A DNA stretch of 64,000 nucleotides from Halomonas elongata DSM 2581. GTDB lineage: Bacteria > Pseudomonadota > Gammaproteobacteria > Pseudomonadales > Halomonadaceae. Under the pieces are notes generated by a model, which was not told the origin of the DNA, ran no database searches, and was given only the letters and a program-made list of their open reading frames with translations. Position numbers and translations under genes: made by a program. How positions within the stretch are numbered: the stretch's first letter is position 1; each line of letters starts with the position of its first letter. Shown one piece after another: positions 9,370 to 17,763 of this stretch. The stretch spans positions 2,604,001-2,668,000 of the forward strand of contig NC_014532.2 in assembly GCF_000196875.2 (NCBI RefSeq), in the 5' to 3' direction.

Positions 9370-9842
9370 GCTCGTTGACGTCCTTGCTCTCGCCGCTGCA
9401 ACGGGCCTGGCAGGCTCGCGATCCCAGGGAACGCCGCACCCTGGCCATCGGCGCCGGCATCATCGTCCTGCTGCTCGGCTATCTGGCCATCTCGCGGCTG
9501 GCCGCTATCGACGTTACCGACGACGCCGCTCCACCGCCGGCGGCCGCCTCCCGTCTTCCGGCCATCCAGCCACTGACGCAGCAGCGCTGGCTGGCCGCCG
9601 CCGAGCGGCACGGTATCGACGCGCCGCGCCTGGAATCGCAGGCCCATGGCCTGCGCCTGCAAGGGCGAGTGCCACAGCCGCAGAACGTCACGACCTTCGC
9701 CCGCTGGGCGGCGCAGCATGGCTGGTGGACCACCGAGTGGTCGCTGGCACGGGAATCGGACGGCGGCCTGGCGCTGGACATGACCCTGGTGGCGGAGCTC
9801 GAGCGCCAGCCCATCGCCGAACATGACGAGGCCACGCCATGA
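9366..9842 (+). CDS. gspM: Type II secretion protein GspM
   Basis: 158-residue bitopic inner-membrane protein. The short cytoplasmic segment contains RDPRERRTLAIGAGIIVLLLGYLAI, the typical RxxRER-transmembrane start of GspM. A small periplasmic domain follows. GspM pairs with GspL. It overlaps both neighbours by 4 bp. Confidence 0.88.
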   Translation: MSSLTSLLSPLQRAWQARDPRERRTLAIGAGIIVLLLGYLAISRLAAIDVTDDAAPPPAAASRLPAIQPLTQQRWLAAAERHGIDAPRLESQAHGLRLQGRVPQPQNVTTFARWAAQHGWWTTEWSLARESDGGLALDMTLVAELERQPIAEHDEATP

Positions 9843-10567
9843 AGCGCTACATCGGCCGGGCGGCCCAGGCCATCCTCCTCGTCGGCATTTTCTGTCTGAC
9901 CCTGCTGTTCACCCTGCCGCTCGGCGCCCTGTCGGGCCTCATCGCGGCCAATCTGCCCGAAGGAGTCGACCTGGAAGAGCCCCACGGTCGGCTGCTGGAT
10001 GGTCGGGCCACGGCGTTGATCGTCGAGCCCCGCCCCGGCTGGCCCCTGAGATTCGAACCGCTGAACTGGCACCTGGGACTGGATGGCTGGCGCCCTGAAC
10101 TGCACCTGGGCATCGGCGATGGCTGGTCGCTCGGCGCACGACTGGAGGGCCTGAACGTAGCCTGGCAGCTCGAAGGCGGAGACCTGGCCGCCCTCGACAC
10201 TTCGGCATTGCCCCTGGGGGGTGGCATCGGCCTCGACGGCAAGCTGGAAGGACAATTGGAAGGCCGGATGGGACCGAGCGGTTGCCTGGCAGCCAAGGGG
10301 CAGCTCACCAGTCCATCCCTGCAACTGAAAGCGCCCGAGATCGTCCCCCTGGAAAGGGCGACCTTGAGCCTCGCCTGCGCCCAGGGCCAGGACGCGTGGC
10401 AATTCACGCTCGGCGAACCAGATGATGCGCGGCTGCGTGCGACTCACTCGCTGCTCGGCGGCCATGGCGAACTGAACGCCCGGCTTCCGGCCGATCATCC
10501 CTTGCTCACCTACTGGCGACTGCTCGACCCGAGCGTGACGCCCGGTGGGCAATCGCGTCAGTGGTAG
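9839..10567 (+). CDS. gspN: Type II secretion protein GspN
   Basis: 242-residue protein with an N-terminal membrane anchor (AQAILLVGIFCLTLLFTLPLGAL) and a beta-rich periplasmic body. GspN is an accessory component present in only some T2SS operons. Last gene of the operon. Its final 10 bp overlap the convergent cobA stop region, so no terminator separates the two operons. Confidence 0.85.
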   Translation: MKRYIGRAAQAILLVGIFCLTLLFTLPLGALSGLIAANLPEGVDLEEPHGRLLDGRATALIVEPRPGWPLRFEPLNWHLGLDGWRPELHLGIGDGWSLGARLEGLNVAWQLEGGDLAALDTSALPLGGGIGLDGKLEGQLEGRMGPSGCLAAKGQLTSPSLQLKAPEIVPLERATLSLACAQGQDAWQFTLGEPDDARLRATHSLLGGHGELNARLPADHPLLTYWRLLDPSVTPGGQSRQW

Positions 10568-11478
10568 GCGGCATCCTCGCGGTACATCACCGCCGTGTCG
10601 ACCAGCCGGCGCGCCTCGGCGAGGCGTACCACGCTGCCCACGATGATCAGGCAGGGCGACGGCAGCGGATGGTCGGCAAGCCGCTCGGGCATGTCGGCCA
10701 GGGTGCCGACGAGCGCCTCCTGTCCGGGCAGGCTGGCATTGGCGACCAGCATGATCGGCCATTCATCGGGCAGCCCGGCGCCGCGCAGACCGTTGCAGAT
10801 GACCTCGACGCGGGACAGCCCCATATAGAACACCAGGGTCTCGTCGCGACGCGCCAGGGCGGGCCAGTCCGGCTCGCCTCCCTCGCGACACTGCTGGGCG
10901 GTGATCAGGCGAAGCTGCTGGGCATGGCCGCGATCGGTAAGCGGAATGCCCATGCTCGCGCAGGCCGCCGAAGCGGCGGTAATGCCGGGCACGATCTCGC
11001 TGTCGATCCCCGCGGCGTCCAGCGCGGCCAGTTCCTCGCCCATGCGCCCGAAGACGCCAGGGTCGCCGCCCTTCAGCCTGACGACCCGCTTGCCCTCGCC
11101 GGCCAGGCGCACCATCAGCGCACCGATCTCGGCCTGGGCGACACTGTGCTGCCCCCGCGCCTTGCCCACGTAGTAGCGCTCGCGTCCGGCGGGAATCAGG
11201 GCCAGGATCTCGTCACCCACCAGGCGATCGTAGACCACGGCATCGGCGTCGCGCAGCAGGCGGGCGGCCTTGAGGGTCAGCAGTTCGACATCGCCGCTGC
11301 CGGCACCGACCAGAAACACCCGGCCGGCCCGCTGGCCATGACAACGCCCCGCAGCGTTGTGCGCCTCCCGCCATGGGCGCCGCGCCTCCCACCATGAGAG
11401 GGCGACGCGCGCCAGCGAGTCCACGGGGCGCAGGATGCCCTCAAGCCGGCTCGACATCAGGGATGGGATGAGACGCAT
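10558..11478 (-). CDS. cobA: Uroporphyrinogen-III C-methyltransferase
   Basis: 306-residue SAM-dependent methyltransferase that makes precorrin-2 on the route to siroheme, the cofactor NirB needs. The family signatures are clear: DAVVYDRLV, VRLKGGDPGVFGRMGEE, PGITAASAACASMGIPLTDRG and VFYMGL. The N-terminal SAM loop reads VGAGSGDVELLTLKA, where family members usually have GAGPGD. About 50 residues precede this loop, more than in minimal CobA. ATG 11478 has a strong GAGGAGA ribosome site, and the gene overlaps the end of nasA by 38 bp, so it is co-transcribed with nasA. Confidence 0.95.
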   Translation of the reverse strand: MRLIPSLMSSRLEGILRPVDSLARVALSWWEARRPWREAHNAAGRCHGQRAGRVFLVGAGSGDVELLTLKAARLLRDADAVVYDRLVGDEILALIPAGRERYYVGKARGQHSVAQAEIGALMVRLAGEGKRVVRLKGGDPGVFGRMGEELAALDAAGIDSEIVPGITAASAACASMGIPLTDRGHAQQLRLITAQQCREGGEPDWPALARRDETLVFYMGLSRVEVICNGLRGAGLPDEWPIMLVANASLPGQEALVGTLADMPERLADHPLPSPCLIIVGSVVRLAEARRLVDTAVMYREDAAYH

Positions 11479-14182
11479 GGGCCCTCTCCTCTTCGATGAG
11501 TGATTTCAATTCGGGAATGCAACTGCCACATTGGGTGCCGCAGGCCAGCCGGGCGCCCAGCGCCTCGACACTGGTATCGCCTTCGCGGATCGCCGAGGTG
11601 ATGGCGCCCTGCCCGACCTGATGACAACTGCACACCAGGGGGCCATCGTCGGCGGCGCCGTCCTCGCAGGCGGCCAGAATCCGCCGCCGTTGGCCCGCTT
11701 CCAGGGCGATGCCCTCGGCGGCTTCGGCGAAGCGCTCATCCAGCCAGGCCAGTCCCGGCAGCTCGGCCGGCGGACCGACCATCAACCACCAGCGCAGGCG
11801 ACCCGCCTCGATTCCCGCGGCACGCAGCCGGCCGTCGGCCGGATCGTCGCACCACAGCGAGGCCGCTACCGGCAGGGTCTCGGCCAGCCAGGCCAGCCAG
11901 TCGCGCCCGGCGGCGGCAGGGTCGCCGGCCAGTTGCCAGCGTTCGGCATGGGCCATGGGAATCCGCGCCCAGTAGCCGGTCTCCCGGCGCACCCGCGCGT
12001 CCACGTCGAGGTCCTCGGCGACCACCAGGGTGGCCTCCCAGGTGCTGGGTAATGCCGCCAGGGCCACGGCGCCGTGCTTAGACTCGGGCTGGCCGGACAG
12101 CGGATCGACATGCGACGCCAGCAGTGCGCCGGCCAGCGCCGAGGCGCTGAAGCGATCGCTCCAGTGGATGGGCACGAACAGCTCGCCGCGCCGCTGCGCT
12201 GGCGAGATGCGGACCCGGCCCCGATAGTCGCCGCCCTCGCCCTCGAGTCGCGCCAGCGCCTGATCGGCCAGGCCCAGCTCTCGGGCATCCTCGGGATGCA
12301 CCTCGATGAAGGGTTCGCTGCGGTGGTTCATCAGCCGCGGCGCCCGGGCGGTGCGCGTCATGGTGTGCCACTGGTCGCGCACCCGGCCGGTGTTGAGGCG
12401 GAAGCGGCGGCGCTCGCCGAGCGCCTGGACGGGGCCGCGCGGCGACACCGGCAACAGTCGGGCGCGTCCATCGGGCGTGGCGAAATGACCATCCTCGAAC
12501 AGCCGTGGCGTTCCCCGCGGCGCCTGGCGGGTCACCGGCCACTGGATCGGCGCCAGGGCGTCATACCCCTGGCGATCGAGCCCGGCCAGCGCCGAGATGT
12601 CGAAGCAGCGCCGCCCTTCTCCCTCGTTCTCGAAGCCGGACAGGCGCGCATGTTCGACGAAGATATCGGCCGGATGCCCATAGTCGAAGGCCTCGCCGAA
12701 GCCCAGGCGCCGCGCCACCTCGCTGATGATCCACCAGTCGTGGCGGGCCTCGCCCGGCGGCGCCATCAGGCCGCGCTGACGCGAGATGCGGCGCTCGGAA
12801 TTGGTCACGGTGCCGTCCTTTTCCGACCAGCCGGAAGCCGGCAGCACGATGTCGGCCACCTCCAGCAGGTCGGTATCGGCCATGCACTCCGAGACGATCA
12901 CCAACGGGCAGTTGGCCAGCGCCGCGCGCACGCGATGGGCCTCGGGCAGGCTGACCGTGGGATTGGTGGCCATGATCCACACCGCCCGGATCTCGCCGCG
13001 CTCGATGGCCTCGAACAGCTCCACCGCCTTGTGCCCCGGCCCTTCCGGGAGACGCGGAACGAGCGAGTCGGTACTCCAGAAGCGCGTCACCCGGTCCAGG
13101 GCGCCGGGGCTTTGGTAATCCATGTGGGCGGCCAACTGGTTGGCCAGGCCGCCCACCTCGCGCCCGCCCATGGCATTGGGCTGGCCGGTGATGGAGAAGG
13201 GACCGGCGCCGGGCAAACCGATCTTGCCACCCGCCAGGTGGCAATTGATGATCGCCTGGCACTTGTCGGTACCGCTGCTCGACTGGTTGATGCCCTGGGA
13301 ATATAGCGTCACCACGTGGAGCTGGCTGGCGAACCAGTAGAAGAAGGTCTCCAGGCGCTCGGGGTCGACATCGCAGTCGGCGGCGATGGCCTCGATCGAG
13401 ACATCGTCCTGACGGGCCTCGGCCAGGGTTTCCTCCAGCCCTTGGGTGTGGCGTTCCAGATAGACGCGATCGAGCTTGCCGCGTGCGGCCATCCAGGCCA
13501 GCAGCCCGGTGAACAGGCGGGCATCGCTGCCGGGACGCACGCCCAGGTAGAGATCAGCCAGCTCGCAGGTGTCGGTGACGCGCGGGTCGATCACCACCAC
13601 CCGCAGCAGGGGATTGCGCGTCTTGGCGACGCGCAGCCGCTGGAACAGCACCGGGTGATTCCAGGCCAGGTTCGAGCCCGCCAGCACCACCAGCTCGGCG
13701 TCCTCCAGGTCCTCGTAGTTGCAGGGCACGGCATCGGCCCCCAGCGAGCGCTTGTAGGCGGCCACCGCCGAGGCCATGCAAAGCCGCGAGTTGGTATCCA
13801 GATGCGGCGTGCCGAGAAAGCCCTTGAACAGCTTGTTGGCGACGTAATAGTCCTCGGTGAGCAGCTGCCCGGAGAGATAACCGGCCACCGCCCCGGGGCC
13901 ATGTTGGCGCTGCGTCTCGGCCAGGCGCCCGGCCACGGCGTCCAGGGCGGTGTCCCAGTCGACCTCGGCGCCATCCAGCCGCGGCTGTGTCAGCCGCCCC
14001 TGTTCACCCAGCGTTTCGTGCAGTGCCGAGCCCTTGACGCACAAACGGCCATGATTGGCCGGGTGCTCGGTGTCGCCCTCGACGCCGACGATGCGGCCCT
14101 GCTGCATCTCGGCCCGCACGCCGCAACCAACCCCGCAATAGGGGCATGTGGTGCGTGCGTCTTGCGTTGAGGCCCTGGACAT
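11441..14182 (-). CDS. nasA: Assimilatory nitrate reductase catalytic subunit
   Basis: 913-residue molybdopterin oxidoreductase reducing nitrate to nitrite in the cytoplasm. The N-terminal 4Fe-4S motif TTCPYCGVGCGV is followed by VCVKGSALHET. The molybdopterin domains contain NSRLCMASAVAAYKRSLGAD, ISVxx-type QGINQSSSGTDKCQAIINCHLATGK-like phrases and the C-terminal molydopterin-dinucleotide-binding domain (GRVRDQWHTMTRT). A BFD-like 2Fe-2S domain is fused at the C-terminus (LVCSCHQVGQGAI…GTQCGSCIPEL). ATG 14182 is chosen over an upstream in-frame start because GGGAGG lies about 8 bases before it. Names differ between species (nasC elsewhere). Confidence 0.95.
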   Translation of the reverse strand: MSRASTQDARTTCPYCGVGCGVRAEMQQGRIVGVEGDTEHPANHGRLCVKGSALHETLGEQGRLTQPRLDGAEVDWDTALDAVAGRLAETQRQHGPGAVAGYLSGQLLTEDYYVANKLFKGFLGTPHLDTNSRLCMASAVAAYKRSLGADAVPCNYEDLEDAELVVLAGSNLAWNHPVLFQRLRVAKTRNPLLRVVVIDPRVTDTCELADLYLGVRPGSDARLFTGLLAWMAARGKLDRVYLERHTQGLEETLAEARQDDVSIEAIAADCDVDPERLETFFYWFASQLHVVTLYSQGINQSSSGTDKCQAIINCHLAGGKIGLPGAGPFSITGQPNAMGGREVGGLANQLAAHMDYQSPGALDRVTRFWSTDSLVPRLPEGPGHKAVELFEAIERGEIRAVWIMATNPTVSLPEAHRVRAALANCPLVIVSECMADTDLLEVADIVLPASGWSEKDGTVTNSERRISRQRGLMAPPGEARHDWWIISEVARRLGFGEAFDYGHPADIFVEHARLSGFENEGEGRRCFDISALAGLDRQGYDALAPIQWPVTRQAPRGTPRLFEDGHFATPDGRARLLPVSPRGPVQALGERRRFRLNTGRVRDQWHTMTRTARAPRLMNHRSEPFIEVHPEDARELGLADQALARLEGEGGDYRGRVRISPAQRRGELFVPIHWSDRFSASALAGALLASHVDPLSGQPESKHGAVALAALPSTWEATLVVAEDLDVDARVRRETGYWARIPMAHAERWQLAGDPAAAGRDWLAWLAETLPVAASLWCDDPADGRLRAAGIEAGRLRWWLMVGPPAELPGLAWLDERFAEAAEGIALEAGQRRRILAACEDGAADDGPLVCSCHQVGQGAITSAIREGDTSVEALGARLACGTQCGSCIPELKSLIEEERAHASHPIPDVEPA

Positions 14183-14221
14183 GACGCTTTCCTCCCGTCG
14201 TGAACGACTTGCCGAAACGAC

Positions 14222-14271
14222 GACGCCCACCGCCTCACGGCAGCCGAAGCTGCGGAGAAGCGGTGGGCGTC
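14222..14271 (-). terminator. Leader terminator/attenuator of the nasA operon
   Basis: Perfect 12-bp stem GACGCCCACCGC (14222-14233) with GCGGTGGGCGTC (14260-14271). In the transcript the loop carries a second small stem GCAGC-TTCG-GCTGC with a UUCG-type tetraloop. A short T-rich run (GTCGTTT) follows. It sits between the hexaloop hairpin and the nasA start, where a NasT/NasR-controlled attenuator belongs. Confidence 0.8.
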
Positions 14272-14282
14272 TTTGCCGATGA

Positions 14283-14302
14283 ATGGATCACCCTTGATCC
14301 AT
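14283..14302 (-). promoter_or_regulatory. ANTAR-type (NasT target) hairpin in the nasA leader
   Basis: In the nasA transcript: stem ATGGATC, six-base loop AAGGGT, stem GATCCAT. The loop has A at position 1 and G at position 4, the hallmark of RNA hairpins bound by ANTAR antiterminators. It starts about 8 bases after the predicted sigma-54 transcription start and ends 7 bases before CAAAGACG, which opens the terminator stem. NasT is encoded divergently just upstream. Confidence 0.75.
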
Positions 14303-14320
14303 CCTGGTCATTTGTTATCT

Positions 14321-14336
14321 AGCAAGCCCCGTGCCA
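14321..14336 (-). promoter_or_regulatory. Sigma-54 promoter of nasA-cobA
   Basis: On the - strand the bases read TGGCACGGGGCTTGCT, an exact match to the sigma-54 consensus TGGCACG-N4-TTGCW. The -24 GG and -12 GC elements have correct spacing. The predicted transcription start is about 14310, giving a leader of ~130 nt before the nasA ATG. Confidence 0.88.
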
Positions 14337-14435
14337 GGAATGCCCGGTCCCCGGGATGCCGCGCTCCGTGACGATCTCGCCACAGGTAAACGGGAAGCTT
14401 GCCGCACAGGTCGGGCGCATCTCACCAACCCGCTC

Positions 14436-14450
14436 GCACCGACTCGGTGC
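14436..14450. promoter_or_regulatory. NtrC-type enhancer site
   Basis: GCACC-GACTC-GGTGC (14436-14450) with T/A flanks on one side is a perfect match to the GCACC-N5-GGTGC NtrC dyad. It lies about 100 bp upstream of the nasA sigma-54 promoter, the usual enhancer distance. It also lies ~130 bp upstream of the nasT start. Confidence 0.75.
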
Positions 14451-14582
14451 AATACCAGGCCGTTGCGCTTCCTGCCGCTGCCTCCGGGAAAGCACATAGC
14501 TGCCATTCATGGGGATTTCCGACAACTGGAACGCATCTTGCAAAAGATCGGGCAACGCCCCTATGCAACGAGCTACGCCACC

Positions 14583-15176
14583 ATGCCTCAGCCCTTGAAA
14601 GTCCTCCTGGTCGACGACGAGATCGTGCGGGCCGCCATGGTCGAGGAAGCCCTCGCCAACGAGGGCCACGAGGTCATCTGCCGCCTGCAGGCCCCGACGA
14701 GCCTCAACGAGATGGTCGCCCGCCATCAGCCCGATGTGGTGATCATCGACATGGAATCCCCCGATCGCGACACCCTCGACAGCATGTCGCTGCTCAACCG
14801 CGAGAATCCACGTCCGGTGGTGTTCTTCGCCGACCAGCATGACCCCGAGACCATGCATGCCGCCCTCAAGTCCGGCGTCAGCGCCTATGTGGTGGACGGC
14901 CTGGTGCCGGGCCGGGTCAAGGCGGTCATGGAAGTCGCCATCGCCCGCTTCGAATCCTTCCAGTCGATGCGCCGCGAACTGGACCAGGCCCGCACCCAAC
15001 TGGCCGAACGCAAGCGCATCGAACGCGCCAAGGGCCTGTTGATGAAACATCAGGACTGCGACGAGCCCCAGGCCTATCGCATGCTGCGCAAGCTGGCCAT
15101 GGATCGCGGCCAGCGTATCGGCGATGTGGCCAGCAACGTGATCGACATCCTCGAACAACTGGAGAAGGGACGATGA
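14583..15176 (+). CDS. nasT: Nitrate-responsive antiterminator NasT (receiver-ANTAR)
   Basis: 197-residue RNA-binding response regulator. The N-terminal receiver-like domain is LKVLLVDDEIVRAAMVEEAL, with IIDMESP in place of a canonical DLxLP phosphosite region. The C-terminal three-helix ANTAR domain is LAERKRIERAKGLLMKHQDCDEPQAYRMLRKLAMDRGQRI. In the NasS-NasT systems studied, NasT promotes read-through of leader terminators when NasS senses nitrate or nitrite. The frame is open 84 codons upstream, but MPQPLKVLLVDDE at 14583 matches the receiver start. It overlaps nasS by 4 bp. Confidence 0.93.
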   Translation: MPQPLKVLLVDDEIVRAAMVEEALANEGHEVICRLQAPTSLNEMVARHQPDVVIIDMESPDRDTLDSMSLLNRENPRPVVFFADQHDPETMHAALKSGVSAYVVDGLVPGRVKAVMEVAIARFESFQSMRRELDQARTQLAERKRIERAKGLLMKHQDCDEPQAYRMLRKLAMDRGQRIGDVASNVIDILEQLEKGR

Positions 15177-16186
15177 GCACGCCCGAACTCGAACGACTGA
15201 CGCTGGGATTCATCCCCCTGCTCGACGCTGCCCTGCCGATCATCGCCCGCGAGGCCGGCTTCTTCGCCGACGAAGGGCTCGAGGTCGCCCTTTCGCGCGA
15301 AAATGCCTGGTCGACGCTGCGCGACAAAGTCGCCTCCGGCCTGCTCGACGGCGCCCACATGCTCTCGCCCCTGCCATTGGCCATGAGTCTCGGCCTGTCA
15401 CGTGCCCCCTGCGAGACCCTGGCGCCGTTCATCCTCGGCCGTGGCGGCAACACCATCGTGCTGTCGCGGCGCTGGTCCGAGGACATGGACGACATCGGCG
15501 AGGATCGCGACCCACGCGACAATGCCCGACGCTTCGCCGCCCGACTGCACGACCACCGCGGCGATCCCCCCAGGCTGGCGATGGTCTACCCCTACTCCTG
15601 CCAGCACTATCAACTGCGCGAATGGCTGGCCAGTGCCGATATCGACATCGATCGCCAGGTGGCACTGGGCGCCCTCCCCCCGCCCCGCATGGTCGAGGCG
15701 CTGGAAAGCGGCGAGATCGACGGCTTCTGCGTCGGCGAGCCCTGGGGCAGCCTGGCCCGGCATCGCGACGTCGGGCGTATCGTCGCCAGCGGCGCCCAGC
15801 TATGGCCGGCGCATCCCGAGAAGGTTCTGGGCGTGACGGCCTCCTGGGCGCTGCGCTATCCCACTACCCTGGCGGCAATGATTCGTGCGCTGCACAAGGC
15901 CAGCCAGTGGCTCGACGCCTCGCCGGAGCATGCCCGACGCGCCCTGGGCTGGCTGGCGTTGCCGCCCTACCTGGATCGCAGCGTCGAGCACCTCGAGACC
16001 CTGGCGCCCGATGCCCCGCCGGCGTGGCAGAGCCTGGTCGGCGATCCCCGCCCGACCGCCGAGATCATGTCCCATGTCGCCGAGCACCTCGACCAGCACA
16101 TGCGCGAGAGCGGTCGCGTGCTCGACATGCGCACCCTCTCGACCTGCTACAGCCCCGCGCATTTCGATGCCGCCACGCACCAATGA
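15173..16186 (+). CDS. nasS: Nitrate/nitrite sensor NasS
   Basis: 337-residue relative of the NrtA/CmpA nitrate-binding proteins. It lacks a signal peptide (MSTPELERLTLGFIPLLDAALPIIA), so it should be cytoplasmic. Recognisable family phrases are GFIPLLDAAPL-like start, EVALSRENAWSTLRDKVASGLLDGAHML and GEPWG. In known systems NasS sequesters NasT until nitrate or nitrite binds. Its 4-bp overlap with nasT and lack of an adjacent ABC permease support a sensor rather than a transporter role. Confidence 0.92.
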   Translation: MSTPELERLTLGFIPLLDAALPIIAREAGFFADEGLEVALSRENAWSTLRDKVASGLLDGAHMLSPLPLAMSLGLSRAPCETLAPFILGRGGNTIVLSRRWSEDMDDIGEDRDPRDNARRFAARLHDHRGDPPRLAMVYPYSCQHYQLREWLASADIDIDRQVALGALPPPRMVEALESGEIDGFCVGEPWGSLARHRDVGRIVASGAQLWPAHPEKVLGVTASWALRYPTTLAAMIRALHKASQWLDASPEHARRALGWLALPPYLDRSVEHLETLAPDAPPAWQSLVGDPRPTAEIMSHVAEHLDQHMRESGRVLDMRTLSTCYSPAHFDAATHQ

Positions 16187-16269
16187 CGTGCACGAGACAC
16201 GACCTGAAACAGGTAAAGGATCCCCACAGTCACTTGTAACCAGATGATATAAAAGCACTCTCAAGAACA

Positions 16270-16285
16270 TGGCGTAGAACTTGAA
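16270..16285 (+). promoter_or_regulatory. Weak sigma-54-like site upstream of the nir leader
   Basis: TGGCGTAGAACTTGAA keeps the -24 GG and the TTG of the -12 element but has GA instead of GC. A nearby TATAAA (about 16248) could serve a sigma-70 promoter instead. I cannot decide which promoter drives the nir operon. Confidence 0.3.
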
Positions 16286-16341
16286 AGACGCTTGAGCGAA
16301 CAACGCCGATCCGCGAGCTTCTTTGCCCCGGACCGGCACCC

Positions 16342-16361
16342 GGCGATCAACGGCGATCGCC
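16342..16361 (+). promoter_or_regulatory. ANTAR-type (NasT target) hairpin in the nir leader
   Basis: Stem GGCGATC, six-base loop AACGGC, stem GATCGCC. The loop again has A at position 1 and G at position 4. As in the nasA leader, the loop is closed by GATC on both sides and is followed 11 bases later by CAAAGACG at the foot of a terminator. This supports common NasT control of both operons. Confidence 0.75.
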
Positions 16362-16373
16362 ACGCTTTCGGAC

Positions 16374-16422
16374 AAAGACGTCTCAGCGCCCCCGATGTCG
16401 GGGAGCGCAGGGACGTCTTTTT
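16374..16422 (+). terminator. Leader terminator/attenuator of the nir operon
   Basis: Outer stem AAAGACGTC (16374-16382) with GACGTCTTT (16412-16420), inner stems GCGC and CCCGA-TG-TCGGG, and a T5 run ending at 16422. It lies 22 bp before the first ATG of the operon, so read-through is needed for expression. Confidence 0.85.
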
Positions 16423-16443
16423 GCGTTTTCAGGAGGTTGCGAT

Positions 16444-17763
16444 ATGCGACCCGATGCCACCACAAGCACCGACAACCGGGGCCCCATCGATCATCTGGTG
16501 ATCGTCGGCAACGGCATGGCCGCCCACCGTCTGGTCGCGACACTCTGCGACAAGCCCCGGGCGCCCCGCCGAATCACCGTCATCGGCGAGGAAACCAGCG
16601 ACGCCTACAACCGTATCCTGCTGTCACCCTGGCTGGCCGGCGAAATGCAGCGCGATGCCCTGCACCTGCCCGAGCACGCCGCGACCACGCAGACCGGCAC
16701 ACGCATCGAGACCCGGCTGGGCGAGCGCGTCACCGCCATCGACCGCAAGGCACGACGGGTGACCACCGACCGGGGCGCGAGCCTCGACTACGATCGGCTG
16801 GTGCTGGCCACCGGCTCGCGTTCCGCCATGCCGCCGGTGCCCGGGATGACCCTCGACGGCGTGCATGGTTTTCGCGATCTGGGCGACGCCGAGGCCCTGG
16901 CCCGGGCCGCCCGACACGGTGGCCGCGCCGTGGTCATCGGCGGCGGCCTGCTCGGCCTGGAAGCCGCCGAGGGGCTGCGCAAGCGCGGCATGCGGGTCCG
17001 GGTGATCCAGCGCAGTTCCCGCTTGATGAACCGCCAGCTCGACGCCACCGCTGCCGGGCTGCTGCGCGATGAACTCGAGGCGCGAGGCCTGGAAGTGATC
17101 ACCGAAGGCCACCTGAGCGAGCTGGAAGACAACGGCCAGGGCCGGGTGCGTGCCGTGATTCTCGACGATGGCACCCGGCTGGCCGCCGATCATGTGGTGA
17201 TCGCCACCGGCATCGCCCCCAATGTCGAACCGGGGCGTGCCGCCGGGCTCGACTGCGACCGCGCCATCCGCGTCGACGAGTGGCTGACCACTTCGGACGC
17301 CGCCATTCATGCCCTGGGCGAATGCTGTCAGTTCGGGTCGAGCACCTTCGGGCTGGTGGAACCGATCTGGCAGCAGGTCGAGGTGCTCGCCGCCCGCCTG
17401 GCCGGCGAGGCCGGCCCCGGCTATCGCGACCGTCCGACCGCCACCAAGCTCAAGATCAGCGGCGTGTCGCTGTACGCCTTCGGGCCCATCGAGGCCACGC
17501 CGGAGCACGACGTGCTCACCTATCACGACCCCGAGCAGGGCGAGTATCGCCGCCTGTTGCTGCGCGACGGCCGCATCGAGGGTGCCGTGCTCTACGGCGA
17601 TACCGCCATGGGGCCCTGGCTGTTCGACCGTTCCCGGGACGGCATGCGCTTCGGCAGCGCGCGCCGCGCCCTGCTGCTCGGCCAGGTCGATACCGAGACC
17701 CTGCTCGACGACCAGGCAAGCGCCCCCCAAGCCACCGACACATTCGACCAGGAGGCCGCATGA
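16444..17763 (+). CDS. FAD-dependent NAD(P)H reductase, probable electron-transfer subunit of nitrate reductase
   Basis: 439-residue pyridine-nucleotide-disulfide-type flavoprotein. The FAD site is LVIVGNGMAAHRLV, the substrate loop YNRILLSPWLAGE, the NAD(P) site GRAVVIGGGLLGLEAAEGL and the second FAD motif VVIATGIAPNVE. It is closely similar in layout to the N-terminal half of the adjacent NirB but lacks NirB's Fe-S and siroheme domains. Such proteins donate NAD(P)H electrons to the cytoplasmic nitrate reductase (NasB of Bacillus, NasC of Klebsiella). A role as an extra nitrite-reductase flavoprotein is possible. The stop overlaps nirB by 4 bp. Confidence 0.85.
   Translation: MRPDATTSTDNRGPIDHLVIVGNGMAAHRLVATLCDKPRAPRRITVIGEETSDAYNRILLSPWLAGEMQRDALHLPEHAATTQTGTRIETRLGERVTAIDRKARRVTTDRGASLDYDRLVLATGSRSAMPPVPGMTLDGVHGFRDLGDAEALARAARHGGRAVVIGGGLLGLEAAEGLRKRGMRVRVIQRSSRLMNRQLDATAAGLLRDELEARGLEVITEGHLSELEDNGQGRVRAVILDDGTRLAADHVVIATGIAPNVEPGRAAGLDCDRAIRVDEWLTTSDAAIHALGECCQFGSSTFGLVEPIWQQVEVLAARLAGEAGPGYRDRPTATKLKISGVSLYAFGPIEATPEHDVLTYHDPEQGEYRRLLLRDGRIEGAVLYGDTAMGPWLFDRSRDGMRFGSARRALLLGQVDTETLLDDQASAPQATDTFDQEAA

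Noticed and set aside
16290..16341. Second ANTAR-type hairpin (P1) in the nir leader
   Set aside because: Several GC-rich pairings can be drawn but none leaves a six-base loop with A1 and G4 on a clean stem.
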